From Pseudomonadota bacterium (GTDB taxonomy: Bacteria; Cyanobacteriota; Vampirovibrionia; Obscuribacterales; Obscuribacteraceae), in contig JAJPJO010000470.1 of assembly GCA_021324135.1 (NCBI GenBank), positions 1 through 34,208 on the forward strand: a DNA stretch of 34,208 nucleotides. Direction: 5' to 3'. Made by a program: the position numbers and the translations under genes. The notes under the pieces are model-generated. The model was not told the DNA's origin. It saw nothing but the letters and a program-made list of their open reading frames with translations, and ran no database searches. Shown here piece after piece: positions 15,578-24,950 of this stretch. How positions within the stretch are numbered: the stretch's first letter is position 1; every line of letters starts with the position of its first letter.

Positions 15578-16582
15578 ATGAGTACTACTTTGCGCTTGAA
15601 GGAGGCTACTCCTTGCCAGCTTAACGCTGGATCGCCGCAGGTCTGGGGCGCTGGTGGGTGGAACATCGTCCATCACTCTGGCGTCGCACGCAACCTGCGC
15701 AAATGGCGTCTGCTCCAGAATCCCAGTCGTCGACTGGGCGTCTCTGCGGGTGGACTCTTCATAACGTTCCTCGAAAACGGCTACGAGCCTGAGGAGATCC
15801 TCGAGATCTGCCTGAAGCTCAAAGCCGAAGGGGACAACCTCGCCAACCTGTCGGTTGGGCTGCGCATTCCGACGCCGATGTCCATCTGGTCGGATATGGT
15901 CGAGTTCTGGGGAGCGATGCTCTCCGGCAAGATCAGCAATCCGATGGAGCTGTACACTCGGCTTCAGACCCCGGACGCGCTGCAGATGTGGATCGGCGGA
16001 GCATTCTCGCTGCGTCCGCACTTCGCCAGGCTCGTGCATGAGTACGACCTGCATCCGACCAACAGGATGGTGCTCGGCACCTGCGACTTCTTCTCGCGCG
16101 AATGGGTTCCGTTCAGCCAGGCTGACGGCAACCTGAACACGCAGGAAGACCTGATCAACGCCCTGACCGCTAGCGGTTCGCCGCCCTGGATCGTCCAGCC
16201 CGTCTGGTACTGGGATCACAAGGTCAACCGGCTGCGGCTGCTCACCGACGGGGCGATGTTCCACTACAACCCGACTCAGTTCTTCGATCAAGCCTGCATC
16301 GTCTCCACATTTCGCCGGTCCACCCAATGGCCTGTGGAATGGAAGAACTGGTTCCACCTGTACGTCAGCGCTCGGGAAATCTTCAACCCGGTCGCCGGCG
16401 ACAACCGCTATGTCGATCCGGTCCGTCACCTCGTCATCGAGAACGGTCGGGCAGACGTGGCGGGGCTGAACAGCGGTATCTCGGACGAGACCTGTCGCGA
16501 AATGGAACGGACGGCGTACAATGTCTGCGACGAAACAATCGCGCAGGCGTATGCGCAGGGCCGTCTCTGTGACTGCGACTGA
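15578..16582 (+). CDS. Patatin-like phospholipase/esterase
   Basis: This 334-residue protein carries patatin features in order: an oxyanion-loop segment WGAGGWNIVHHSGV (about 23-36), the nucleophile elbow GVSAGG (Ser about residue 56, GxSxG), and the catalytic Asp in LTDGAMFHYNP (DGA in place of the usual DGG). Patatins use a Ser-Asp dyad to cleave acyl chains from lipids. No signal peptide is seen, so it is probably cytosolic. AAGGAG lies about 6 nt before the ATG. It is the first gene of a compact group, with bdhA 23 nt downstream. Patatin-like proteins next to bdhA suggest a link to intracellular hydroxybutyrate storage or turnover; this is inference from context. Codons mostly end in G or C. 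Confidence 0.85.
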   Translation: MSTTLRLKEATPCQLNAGSPQVWGAGGWNIVHHSGVARNLRKWRLLQNPSRRLGVSAGGLFITFLENGYEPEEILEICLKLKAEGDNLANLSVGLRIPTPMSIWSDMVEFWGAMLSGKISNPMELYTRLQTPDALQMWIGGAFSLRPHFARLVHEYDLHPTNRMVLGTCDFFSREWVPFSQADGNLNTQEDLINALTASGSPPWIVQPVWYWDHKVNRLRLLTDGAMFHYNPTQFFDQACIVSTFRRSTQWPVEWKNWFHLYVSAREIFNPVAGDNRYVDPVRHLVIENGRADVAGLNSGISDETCREMERTAYNVCDETIAQAYAQGRLCDCD

Positions 16583-16605
16583 GTCCAAGGAAGAGGTAAC
16601 GCCGG

Positions 16606-17430
16606 ATGCTGCAAGCCAGAACTGACAAGGAAGGAATGCTCGAGGGCTCACAACCCTTGCAAGACAGAGTCGCCATAGTGACAGGCTCGACGAGCGGTAT
16701 CGGATACGGTATCGCCAAGAGCCTGGCCATGGCCGGATGCAACGTCGTGCTGAACGGGCTGGGAGAGCGAGCCGCCATCGAAACGGTTCGCGCCCGGCTC
16801 GCTCAGGAAACGGGCAGGCAACTGCTCTTTCACGGCGCTGATATGAGCAAACCTTCCGACATCGGGGACATGATTGGCTTTGCAGAAAAGGAGCTCGGTG
16901 CCGTCGACATCCTGGTGAACAACGCCGGGATTCAGCATACCGCGCCCATTGAAGACTTCCCACCGGAGAAGTGGGATGCAATCATCGCCATCAACTTGAG
17001 CTCCGCTTTCCACGCCATGCGCGCAGTGATTCCTCTCATGAGGCGCAAGGGCTGGGGAAGAGTCGTCAACATCGCTTCCGTGCACGGGTTAGTCGCATCT
17101 GTGCATAAATCGGCGTATGTGGCGGCTAAACATGGGCTCATCGGACTGACGAAAGTCGTGGCGCTCGAAACCGCGGATGCCGGCATCACCGTGAATGCCA
17201 TCTGTCCCGGTTGGGTGCGCACACCGCTTGTCGAAAAACAAATCTCGGACCTGGCTGCGACCGAGGGTCTCTCGCAAGAGGAAGCAGCTGTGCGTTTGTT
17301 GGCTGCCAAACAGCCATCGAAGCGCTTCGCGGAGGTGGGCGAGATAGGCGATGCCGTCGTCTTCCTTGCCACCACACCTAGTATCACGGGAACAAACATA
17401 ACACTCGATGGCGGCTGGACGGCACAGTAG
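16606..17430 (+). CDS. bdhA: 3-hydroxybutyrate dehydrogenase (SDR family)
   Basis: The product is a classical short-chain dehydrogenase: NAD-binding GSTSGIG (27-33), NNAG (105-108), catalytic Ser158 (NIASVHG), Tyr171 and Lys175 (YVAAK). The segments NNAGIQH, SVHGLVAS, KSAYVAAKHG and CPGWVRTPLVEKQI are those of D-3-hydroxybutyrate dehydrogenase, so the specific name is well supported. It oxidises 3-hydroxybutyrate to acetoacetate with NAD in the cytosol. Two starts are possible: ATG at 16606 with AGAGGT about 10 nt upstream, or ATG at 16636 preceded by AAGGAAGGA. The conserved fold begins after both. It sits between the patatin and ClpP-like genes with gaps of 23 and 30 nt, arguing for one transcript. 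Confidence 0.93.
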   Translation: MLQARTDKEGMLEGSQPLQDRVAIVTGSTSGIGYGIAKSLAMAGCNVVLNGLGERAAIETVRARLAQETGRQLLFHGADMSKPSDIGDMIGFAEKELGAVDILVNNAGIQHTAPIEDFPPEKWDAIIAINLSSAFHAMRAVIPLMRRKGWGRVVNIASVHGLVASVHKSAYVAAKHGLIGLTKVVALETADAGITVNAICPGWVRTPLVEKQISDLAATEGLSQEEAAVRLLAAKQPSKRFAEVGEIGDAVVFLATTPSITGTNITLDGGWTAQ

Positions 17431-17460
17431 CCAGAGGGTGTACGTCAAGGACCACTTACC

Positions 17461-18027
17461 ATGCCCGACTCAAGGCCAACAAATGAGGCGGTGTTCATTT
17501 ACGTGGGCAGCAACAACGAGCAGTCCACGCGTGACTTCGCCATCATGCTCAATGAGTGGTCGACCAAGGTGGACAACTTCGGTCGGCCTATCCGCATTCT
17601 CATGAACTCGGCTGGTGGGAACATTCTCGACAGCCTGTTCCTCTACCAGATCTTCTGTCTGCTTCGCAAGCGCGGGCACTACCTCACGATCGTCGCGTAC
17701 GGTCGCTGTTCGTCGTGCTCCGGCTGGCTGTTGCAGGCAGCGGACAAGCGCGTCATCGGCGCCGAATCCTGGATTCTCATCCATCAGGTCAGCTCCAGGG
17801 CGGACGGATACCTCGATGCGATGCTTGCCGAGATCGCGCGCTGCAAGCAGCTTCGGGCGCAGACAGACCACCTGCTCACTTTCCGCACGAAAGGCAAGCT
17901 GACGGTGGAGACGATTCGTCGTCGCACCAAAGGCGGACGCGAGTGGTGGATCGACGCCAAGACCGCCAAGGCTCACGGACTGGTTGACGAGGTCGAGGAG
18001 ACACCGGACTTCCCGGTGGCTGCTTGA
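17461..18027 (+). CDS. ClpP-like serine protease with altered catalytic triad
   Basis: This 188-residue protein has the ClpP/crotonase fold layout: IRILMNSAGGNI (equivalent to ClpP INSPGG), GRCSSCSGWLL at 81-91 aligned with GQAASMGAFLL so that Ser85 sits at the nucleophile position, and ILIHQV with His108. In E. coli ClpP the triad Asp lies 12 residues before GLVD; the aligned residue here is Glu161 in REWWID, so the triad reads Ser-His-Glu unless Asp165 takes over. ClpP proteins form double-ring peptidase chambers fed by Clp ATPases. The altered triad and its place as third gene after patatin and bdhA suggest a specialised paralogue rather than the housekeeping ClpP. AAGGA lies about 9 nt upstream of ATG. 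High G/C-ending codon use. Confidence 0.85.
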   Translation: MPDSRPTNEAVFIYVGSNNEQSTRDFAIMLNEWSTKVDNFGRPIRILMNSAGGNILDSLFLYQIFCLLRKRGHYLTIVAYGRCSSCSGWLLQAADKRVIGAESWILIHQVSSRADGYLDAMLAEIARCKQLRAQTDHLLTFRTKGKLTVETIRRRTKGGREWWIDAKTAKAHGLVDEVEETPDFPVAA

Positions 18028-18073
18028 TGCTCATGCGAAACAACCTGTTCTGCTCCGCCACGGCGGAAGCAGG

Positions 18074-18229
18074 ATGACTGAGGATTTTCGGAGGGTGAAT
18101 TATGATTTCGCCATAGGCGGTGCTTCCAAGCCACTGGATGGGAGCACCGCCACCCTCGCCGAACTTCTTCTGCCACTCCTGCTATTGCCCGCCCTGTCTA
18201 CTATCTCTTATCGTTCCTCAAGCCTCTGA
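18074..18229 (+). CDS. Doubtful small frame after the ClpP-like gene
   Basis: A 51-codon frame from ATG at 18074 encodes a Leu/Pro-rich hydrophobic C-terminus (LLLPLLLLPAL). GGAGG lies inside it, before a GTG at 18095. The DNA also forms a perfect 9-bp stem (GGCGGTGCT at 18116-18124 with 18143-18151), so the stretch may equally be the 3' untranslated region or terminator of the operon. I give the coding call low weight. Confidence 0.15.
   Translation: MTEDFRRVNYDFAIGGASKPLDGSTATLAELLLPLLLLPALSTISYRSSSL
18116..18151 (+). terminator. Stem-loop 90 nt after the ClpP-like gene
   Basis: GGCGGTGCT (18116-18124) pairs perfectly with AGCACCGCC (18143-18151) over an 18-nt loop. There is no T tract after it. 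It may help end the patatin-bdhA-clpP-like transcript or protect its 3' end. Confidence 0.4.
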
Positions 18230-18268
18230 ATAACACGCCAGTCAACGTGGGCTCCCTTGACAATGCGT

Positions 18269-18314
18269 ATCGCAAAAGAGGCCGAAAATCGCAAAAAGCG
18301 GCCTCTTTTACGAT
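18269..18314. terminator. Terminator-like inverted repeat before the aminotransferase
   Basis: Sixteen-base arms (18269-18284 and 18299-18314, core AAAAGAGGCCG) are complementary with one mismatch and enclose a 14-nt loop. The A-rich left arm and T-rich right arm allow intrinsic termination in either direction. It lies 240 nt after the ClpP-like gene and 69 nt before the earliest aminotransferase start. Confidence 0.65.
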
Positions 18315-18382
18315 GCACATTGTCAGGAAGATGCAGAGTGAAAACTAAACCGTCTTCCATGCGATAATGCTCCGCGCTGCCT

Positions 18383-19810
18383 ATGCAGGTGAGCGATGCG
18401 GGATCGCTTAGCGAGCAACACCTAATGAACAGCTTCTTTCCACGCAACTTCAAGAAGAACTATCCAGTCATAAAATCGGCGGATGGGATCTGGATAACCG
18501 ACGAGGATGGCAATCAGTACCTCGATGGTTGCAGTGGCGCCATAGTCACAAATCTAGGCTACGGCGTTAAGGAAATAACCGATGCCATCGCCAGGCAGAG
18601 CGAAACAGCTCCCTTCGCCCACACCAGCCAATTTTTATCAAGACCAGCACTCGATCTTTCCGGTCGATTGACCAGCATCGCACCGCCATCGTTCAATCTC
18701 GGTCGGGTTTATTTCGCCTCGGGCGGCTCTGAGGCTGTCGAGACGGCAATCAAAATGGCGCGAGCATATTTTGTCGAAACGGACGAACCGACTCGCAACA
18801 TCGTCATGTCATGCTGGCCGGGATATCATGGCGCCACCCTTGGTGCCTTATCGGCGACCGGGCATCCAGTCCGCAGAAAGCCTTACATGCCGATCTTGAG
18901 ACCACCGGCGCTCGTGCACACCGATTATCGTTATCGCTGCCAGTGCGGTCATCGCCCGGGCGCTTGCTACAACGACCGCTGTTCACTCGAAAGAGCAGAC
19001 GAGCTTGAAGAGGCGATTCAATTGCAAGGACCGAGCAACGTCATGGCATTCATAGGCGAGCCGATTGTCGGAGCAGCCCTTGGAGCCGCTGTTCCCGGCG
19101 CGACGTACTGGAAAAGAGTGCGCGACATTTGCACCAGATACGGTATCTTGTTCATCGCCGATGAAGTCATGACCGGGCTGGGGCGCACCGGCAAACCCTT
19201 CGCTATTCAACATTGGCAGGTCGATCCGGACATACTCGTTGTCGGAAAGGGCCTGGCTGCTGGCTATCAGCCGTTGAGCGCCGTCATCGCCAGCGCCAAG
19301 ATTGCCGGCGCCTTCGAGCGCCACAGCGGCGTATTCGAGCACGGCTTCACCTACAGCGGGCACCCGGTTTCATGCGCTGCCGGACTGGCTGCCTTCGATT
19401 ACATGATCGAAAACGATTTGATTCGCAAAGTAGAGCAAAGCGAAGAAAAGTTTTTCAAGCGACTGGAGGCTCTACGAAAGTTTCCTGCGGTTGGAGATGT
19501 CCGCGGTAAGGGATTCATGGCGGGCATCGAACTGGTGCGCGACATCAAGACGAAAGAGCCATTTTCGCCGTCCTTGCGCGCCAGCCAGATGCTCGCGAAC
19601 CTGGCTTTTGAAGAGGGTCTTCTCGTCTATCCCGGATCGGGATTCATAAACGGCAGCGTCGGCGATCACATCATGATTGCGCCGCCGTTTGTAATAACCG
19701 ACGAGGAGCTGGACGAGCTTTTCGCTCGGCTGGAGCAAGCCTTCAACCATTTTACAGAGTCCGTGAAAAGCGAATTAGAAGCATCGGCATCATCCAGATA
19801 TGGCGAATGA
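18383..19810 (+). CDS. Class III (PLP-dependent) aminotransferase
   Basis: This protein of up to 475 residues has the fold-type I class III signatures: GGSEAVETA (114-122), FIADEVMTGLGRTG with Asp260 contacting the PLP ring nitrogen, and VVGKGLAAGYQP with the Schiff-base Lys289. The family moves an omega- or alpha-amino group from ornithine, GABA, diaminobutyrate or similar to a keto acid; substrate is not evident. A Cys cluster (Cys186, Cys188, Cys195, Cys200 around His190) occupies a loop where some family members carry Cys residues. The start is uncertain: ATG 18383 lacks a ribosome site and ATG 18425 (MNSFFPRNF) is nearly as good. The debranching enzyme begins 35 nt after the stop, so the two may share a transcript. 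Confidence 0.9.
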   Translation: MQVSDAGSLSEQHLMNSFFPRNFKKNYPVIKSADGIWITDEDGNQYLDGCSGAIVTNLGYGVKEITDAIARQSETAPFAHTSQFLSRPALDLSGRLTSIAPPSFNLGRVYFASGGSEAVETAIKMARAYFVETDEPTRNIVMSCWPGYHGATLGALSATGHPVRRKPYMPILRPPALVHTDYRYRCQCGHRPGACYNDRCSLERADELEEAIQLQGPSNVMAFIGEPIVGAALGAAVPGATYWKRVRDICTRYGILFIADEVMTGLGRTGKPFAIQHWQVDPDILVVGKGLAAGYQPLSAVIASAKIAGAFERHSGVFEHGFTYSGHPVSCAAGLAAFDYMIENDLIRKVEQSEEKFFKRLEALRKFPAVGDVRGKGFMAGIELVRDIKTKEPFSPSLRASQMLANLAFEEGLLVYPGSGFINGSVGDHIMIAPPFVITDEELDELFARLEQAFNHFTESVKSELEASASSRYGE

Positions 19811-19845
19811 CATGCTGGAATCACGATCTGAGTAAGAGGGAGAAC

Positions 19846-22298
19846 ATGTCAATCACAACAACTAAAAAGGCTGGAGCATGGAGTAAATCTAAGGCTCAGC
19901 CGGATTTGCGCAGCCTGCTGATCGCTTTTCTTTGTTTGTCGCTTGGCTTGAAATCTTTCCCGGCAGCCGCAGAGCAACAAGCTGCCCCGAAAAACGGCTC
20001 GCCATAACACACGCTCCTCAGTCGGTTGTCTTTGAAGCAGATAATCCAAGCCAAGATCGCCTTGTAATTAAAAACGGTCCACTCTTTTTGATCACCGACG
20101 TGAAAGGCATGATGCCGCTCTCCAAAGGCGAGCCGGCGCCGTTCGGTCTCTTTCGAGACGACACCAGATACTTGAGCGGCTGGCAAGTCTATATCAATGG
20201 AACCCATCCGCGGCTTCTAGCCAGCGAGATCGATAAAGGCTTCACGGCCAAATTCGTCTACGGCAATTCAAAAGTCGGCGATCTGCCCGAGCAATCATTG
20301 ATGCTCTCGCGCGATCTCGTCATCGCAGACGGGCTCTATGAGCAGCTCGTCGTCACGAACTTCAACACACACCCGGTCGATTGCGAGATTGCGATCGTCT
20401 TCGACGCCGACTTTGCAGATATGTTCGAGGTACGCGGCAGCAAACGACCGGCTCGCGGTACCACAAGCGGTGCAAAGATCGAGAGCGATAAGAGCGAACC
20501 GGGGCAGGCAGCCATGGATGGAAAGAACGTTTCCATGGCTTACACCGGGCTGGACAAATATACGATGCGCACGTTGCTTCGTTTTCGCTCGCCAGGAGTG
20601 GAGCCGACAATCACAAATGCAACGCCGCAAAGCCAGATGCCCGGCACCATTGCTCGCTTCCCGCTGCATTTGAAAGCCCGAGAAAGTCAATCCATCGAAA
20701 CCAGTTGCCGCACCTGGACGGATGCCAGATTCGCCGGTTCGCCTTACATGTCCGGCGAAAAACAGCCTTATGCCAACTTCGCTGAAGCGCTCAGTAAGGC
20801 ACAAAGCGATTACCAGCAGTGGCGGGCGGACGGCGCCACTATCACCACCAGCGATACCGCACTCAACGACATATTGGATCGCGCTTATCGCGATTTATAT
20901 ATCCTCAGGCAAGGCACACCCAGGGGAACCTGCCTGGCAGCGGGCACGCCGTGGTTTGCCTGCGCATTCGGGCGCGATCAGGCGGTCACCGCACTGGAGA
21001 TGCTGGTTATGCGTCCCGACCTGGCCCGCGAAGTGATTACCATTCTGGCCGCCTATCAGGGCACCAAGCACGACAATTACACGGAAGAGCGACCAGGAAA
21101 AATTTTGCACGAGTTGCGGCTCGGCGAGATGGCACGCTTAGGCGAGATTCCGTTTAAACCATACTATGGAACAGTTGATGCAACGCCGCTCTGGCTCATG
21201 CTGGTCGTTCGCTACGCGAGAGAAACGGGCGATATGCAAACGATCAAACAAGTTTGGCCGAATGTCGAGCGCGCTCTCGCTTATCTTGATACCGAGATTG
21301 GTGACAACGGCTACTTGCGATATGGTGGAAAGCCAGGCGCCGCCTTGAGCAACCAGGGCTGGAAAGATTCCGGTGATGCGGTAATGTATGCAAACGGGCA
21401 ACTAGCCAGGGCGCCGATCGCGCTGTGCGAGCCGCAAGGATATGTTTACGAAGCCTGGTCGGGTCTGGCCGAGATTGCCGCCCAGTTAGGGCATGGCGAT
21501 CTCTCCGTCAAGCTGGCTAATAGAGCCTCGGCACTGAAAAATCGTTTCAACCAAGATTTCTGGATGCCTGAGAAAAAATTCGTCGCCCTGGCATTGGATG
21601 GTCAGGGCAAGCAATGTGACGTGATCAGCAGTAATCCCGGTCATCTGCTGGCGACGGGCATTCTCGATGATGAGCGGGCGCGAGCAGTGGCTGGCCGGAT
21701 GATGCAACCCGATATGTTCTGCGGCTGGGGAATTCGAACATTGTCGGCAAGCGAGGCTGCTTACAATCCGATGAGCTATCACAATGGCTCGGTGTGGCCC
21801 CACGACAACGCTCTTGCCGTCGAGGGTTTGAGCAGTGTGGGCATGAAGGTCGAGGCTTACAAAGTCATGGAAGGACTGAAGCTCGCCGCTCAACATCAAG
21901 CGGACATGCGGCTTCCCGAGCTGTTCTGCGGCTTTCCCAGAAAGGACGCGAACGCGCCGATTCGCTATCCTGTCTCATGCGTTCCTCAGGCGTGGGCTGC
22001 CGGTTCCATGTTCCTCATACTCTCCTCCTGCCTCGGCATCAAGCCGGACGCGCCAAGCAAAACTTTGCGGATCAGCCATCCATATCTTCCGGAATGGCTT
22101 GATTCCGTTGCCTTCAAAGGACTCAAGGTGGGCGACGGGAAAGTCGATTTGCGCTTCTGTCACACCAGTGACGGTGGCACGGTCGCCGTCACCACCGGCG
22201 GTGAGACATATACCAAAACCGGCAGAGGGCAGGCATCTGAGAAAACGCGGGTAGAGATCGTAAGGAACGAAGGCAATGTGTCTGTCAAAATCGAATGA
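19846..22298 (+). CDS. Secreted amylo-alpha-1,6-glucosidase-type glycogen debranching enzyme, frame-disrupted after the signal peptide
   Basis: ATG 19846 has GGGAG about 5 nt upstream and begins a clear Sec signal peptide (basic start, LRSLLIAFLCLSLGL, cleavage near AAA-EQQ). That frame stops at 20005-20007. The enzyme body lies in the -1 frame, open to 22298 with no convincing start of its own. One extra A in the A5 run at 19990-19994 would fuse them. The body has an N-terminal beta-sandwich (about 780 coding nt, with GLFRDDTRYLSGW) and a C-terminal (alpha/alpha)6 region with PWFACAFGRDQAVTAL, YYGTVDATPLWL, NQGWKDSGDAV and YHNGSVWPHDN, typical of GDE/amylo-alpha-1,6-glucosidases. It would hydrolyse alpha-1,6 branches in glucans, here outside the cytoplasm. 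Either the gene is damaged, the assembly has an indel, or slippage makes full-length product. It follows the aminotransferase by 35 nt. Confidence 0.85.
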
Positions 22299-22300
22299 CG

Positions 22301-22328
22301 GCGTTTTCACCTGAGCGTTTTCACCTGA
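22301..22328 (+). repeat. Perfect 14-bp tandem duplication just after the debranching gene
   Basis: GCGTTTTCACCTGA occurs twice head to tail (22301-22314 and 22315-22328), two bases after the TGA. It lies in the 78-nt gap between convergent stops. It looks like a recent slip duplication; no function is apparent. Confidence 0.8.
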
Positions 22329-22376
22329 AACCGGCGCGCGTGTTTCCGCACCACCAGCCATTAACAGGCGCTCGCT

Positions 22377-23495
22377 CTAGGTGCGGTACTTTTCGTCCAG
22401 CAAAGGAATCGAGAAGCAGAATGTGCTGCCTTTGCCTTCCTGGCTCTCGACCCAAATGCGGCCTTTGTGCTTGCCGACCAGCGCTTTGCAAATCGCCAGA
22501 CCCAGACCGAAGCCGCGCCGTTTCGTTTCCTTCGGTTGATTGAGCTGCCTGTAGCGCTCAAATATCACGCTTTGCAGGGCCTTTGGAATTCCCGGTCCAC
22601 GATCGCGCACTCTAAATGTTACGCCTGCGCCTTCAAGACCGGCATAAACAGTGACTGTAGAACCATCCGGCGAAAACTTGATCGCATTACCAATCAAATT
22701 GACCAGGACTTGAACAATCCGATCCTCATCAGCCCAAAAGACATCGTTGGTCACATCTTTCTCAATAGTTACGTTGCCGCTTTTCGCCCCCGCCTGCGTG
22801 GCAAACATCGCTCGATCCACAACAGTGCTTGTGGTGGTTTCCTGCAAGTCCGGCTCAAAATCACCGGACTCAATCTTCTCGGCATCGAGTAGATCGACAA
22901 CCAGCGAGATAAGCAGATCGGCGCTCGACATGGCACGCTCGATCGCCCGTCGGCCCTGCGGACTTATATCACCGTAACCGCCCTCATCGAGCATAGTCAG
23001 AAAGCCTCTGATGGAAGTCAGCGGCGAGCGCAGATCGTGGCTGACCATGGCAACGAAATCTTGACGCAACTGCTCGAGGCGTTGCCTTTCCGTTATGTCG
23101 AGGACGTGAACCATGACGACCCGATCCGCCTCATCAGTAAAAATTTCGCAGGGAAAAGTTTCGCCGCTTTTCTTTTTACCGAGCGCGCGCATCGAATTGG
23201 AGACAATCTCAACCACGGGCATCTCCGGGAAGAGAAAGTTGAAGCGTTTCTCGAAAAGCTCTTCGCGCGTATATTCGAACAATGTCTCGATATTCGGATT
23301 GACAGCTTCGATCTTTTGCTGATCGTTAACAACCAGGACGCCAAGCGGCGTTTTTAACAAGACCTCACGCGCGCGCTTCTGCTGCGACTCGACCGATCTT
23401 GTCAACCGATAGATATGCTCTTCTTGCTTTTTTACAAGCTCGCTAAGCTCTTCATAACTGCGAGGTTGCGAGACGGATTTGTCGGTGTTGGTCAT
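22377..23495 (-). CDS. Cytosolic PAS-domain sensor histidine kinase
   Basis: From ATG 23495 the protein is 372 residues: a short coiled-coil (about 14-46), a PAS domain (about 47-135, LLKTPLGVLVVNDQQ to VLDITERQ), HisKA with phospho-acceptor His153 (VSHDLRSPLTSIRGF), and HATPase_c with N-box Asn270 (NLIGNAIKFS), G1 box DRGPGIP and G2 box GFGLGLAICK. It autophosphorylates and hands the phosphate to a response regulator. No membrane segment is present, so it senses a cytosolic cue. The frame extends upstream to 23651 without a better ribosome site; the region before 23495 reads like non-coding DNA. No response regulator lies nearby, so it is an orphan kinase. It is divergent from the GYF_2-RDD gene. 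Confidence 0.88.
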   Translation of the reverse strand: MTNTDKSVSQPRSYEELSELVKKQEEHIYRLTRSVESQQKRAREVLLKTPLGVLVVNDQQKIEAVNPNIETLFEYTREELFEKRFNFLFPEMPVVEIVSNSMRALGKKKSGETFPCEIFTDEADRVVMVHVLDITERQRLEQLRQDFVAMVSHDLRSPLTSIRGFLTMLDEGGYGDISPQGRRAIERAMSSADLLISLVVDLLDAEKIESGDFEPDLQETTTSTVVDRAMFATQAGAKSGNVTIEKDVTNDVFWADEDRIVQVLVNLIGNAIKFSPDGSTVTVYAGLEGAGVTFRVRDRGPGIPKALQSVIFERYRQLNQPKETKRRGFGLGLAICKALVGKHKGRIWVESQEGKGSTFCFSIPLLDEKYRT

Positions 23496-23652
23496 GTGAG
23501 CTAGGTTTGGGGCATGCGCCGTTATTCTGGCATATCGATAATGTACCCGCTGCATCGGAGCGGAACATGAATTCGACGCGTATTGAGGCGAACAAGATGG
23601 TACAAATATAGCGAATCGCTTCCAAGGGTCTTGGAACCAGTAAAGGAACATT

Positions 23653-24636
23653 ATGGCAGAGAGAGAATGGTATTACGCGCAGGGAAACCGCCAAGAAGGC
23701 CCAATATCAGAACGTGGCTTAATTGAATTGCTTGCGGTCGGTAAGCTGCCTCTCACAACGCTCGTCTGGTGCGAGGAGATGAGCAACTGGTCCCCTGCCT
23801 CTACAGTAGACGTTTTCCGGGCCCTGGGAGCAGCAACCCAGCCCATCGCAGCACCGCAACAACAGCCCCAGCAGTACGCCCCGGCTCCAAACTCGCCGCC
23901 GCCATTGAACATTGTTCAACAACAGTCATACAATCCACCTCAGCCGGTGCAAGGCTACGCTCAACAGCCACCATACAATCAGGGGCAGGGATTCGGAAAT
24001 CAGGGCGCGACGCTCAGAGAGCAGCCGGGCATGCCATATCAGGGCGCGAGTCCGGATGGATATTCAACTCGACCTCGTCCATGGCACAGATTCTTCGCAC
24101 GCTGCCTTGATAATAGCGCCGTCTATGCAGTGCCTGAAAACATCACCTCCTTTATTCTGCTGGCAATCATCGCATCGGTAAGCCATATGAGCTCCGATGA
24201 GTTCAAGGGTGTGGTGCCTATCGCTCTGCTTTTGCCTATGCCGATTCCATTTTTTGCCGAAGCTGTATTCCTGAGCTTCCTTGGAGCCACACCAGGAAAA
24301 ATGTTGTTGAACATTCGAGTGCGCAATCGAAACGGCAGCAAGCTTTCTTTTATGCAAGCCCTGCAGCGAACCGGTGCGGTATGGCTGCGCGGAGGACGGG
24401 CCGTAGCCTATATTCCGCTCATCGGCGGTTTTGCTGCGATGGGCCTGGCAATCTACCAATTCATGAACCTCAACAAGAACGGCATCACTAGTTGGGACAG
24501 AAACCAGGATCTCATCTATGAACATGGTCCCATCGACGGTGGCAGAATCGTGGGCATCGTCGCCCTGGCGTTCTTTGCCTTTGTCTGGACTTGCGGCTTC
24601 GCCGGTCTGATCATCTACGGATTGAACAACCATTAG
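23653..24636 (+). CDS. GYF_2-RDD family membrane protein
   Basis: This 327-residue protein has an N-terminal GYF_2 domain (about 1-58, EWYYAQGNRQEGPISERGL and WSPAS) which in this family binds proline-rich peptides. A Pro/Gln-rich linker follows (about 60-138). The RDD membrane domain (about 143-300) opens with HRFFARCLDNS, the Arg-Asp signature, and contains hydrophobic segments at about 165-180, 190-212 and 245-262, plus a last helix at 300-322. RDD proteins are poorly understood multi-pass membrane proteins, some linked to ion or osmotic stress. AAGGA stands 6 nt before the ATG. The linker could even be a ligand for its own GYF domain. It shares an upstream region of about 157 nt with the histidine kinase. 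Confidence 0.85.
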   Translation: MAEREWYYAQGNRQEGPISERGLIELLAVGKLPLTTLVWCEEMSNWSPASTVDVFRALGAATQPIAAPQQQPQQYAPAPNSPPPLNIVQQQSYNPPQPVQGYAQQPPYNQGQGFGNQGATLREQPGMPYQGASPDGYSTRPRPWHRFFARCLDNSAVYAVPENITSFILLAIIASVSHMSSDEFKGVVPIALLLPMPIPFFAEAVFLSFLGATPGKMLLNIRVRNRNGSKLSFMQALQRTGAVWLRGGRAVAYIPLIGGFAAMGLAIYQFMNLNKNGITSWDRNQDLIYEHGPIDGGRIVGIVALAFFAFVWTCGFAGLIIYGLNNH

Positions 24637-24643
24637 CGGTCCA

Positions 24644-24693
24644 ATCTTGGTGACCGCCAACTGGTTGTCGTAACCACTCGCACCACCCAAGAT
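24644..24693 (+). terminator. Nested stem-loop after the GYF_2-RDD gene
   Basis: ATCTTGGTG (24644-24652) pairs with CACCCAAGAT (24684-24693) with one bulged C, enclosing a second hairpin TGGTT-GTCGT-AACCA (24662-24676). It begins 8 nt after the stop. No T tract follows, so it may act in 3' end protection or factor-assisted termination. The rest of the gap to 24950 shows no gene. Confidence 0.5.
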
Positions 24694-24950
24694 CGAAAGA
24701 CTAAGCTGGGCAATATACCAACGGCTAAGCAACGCATTAATTCTGGTCGGACGCTTCCGGCATCGTTGCTACGGTCGCGGCTCCGGCTTAGGATGGATTT
24801 ATATTCAAGCCGTTCCGTTTTTTATAGATATTGCCGCAGCCAATTACCCACAGCCAGCTTGCAGAGGCAAACGATGTCGCTTTCAGGCGATCGGATTTTG
24901 TCGTCGCTTGCCGTGGCTGAAAAAATAAACCTTTCATTGCAGTGACTGCC

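Noticed and set aside
15530..16981. 483-codon minus-strand frame
   Set aside because: Antisense to patatin and bdhA; Arg/Cys-rich shadow composition.
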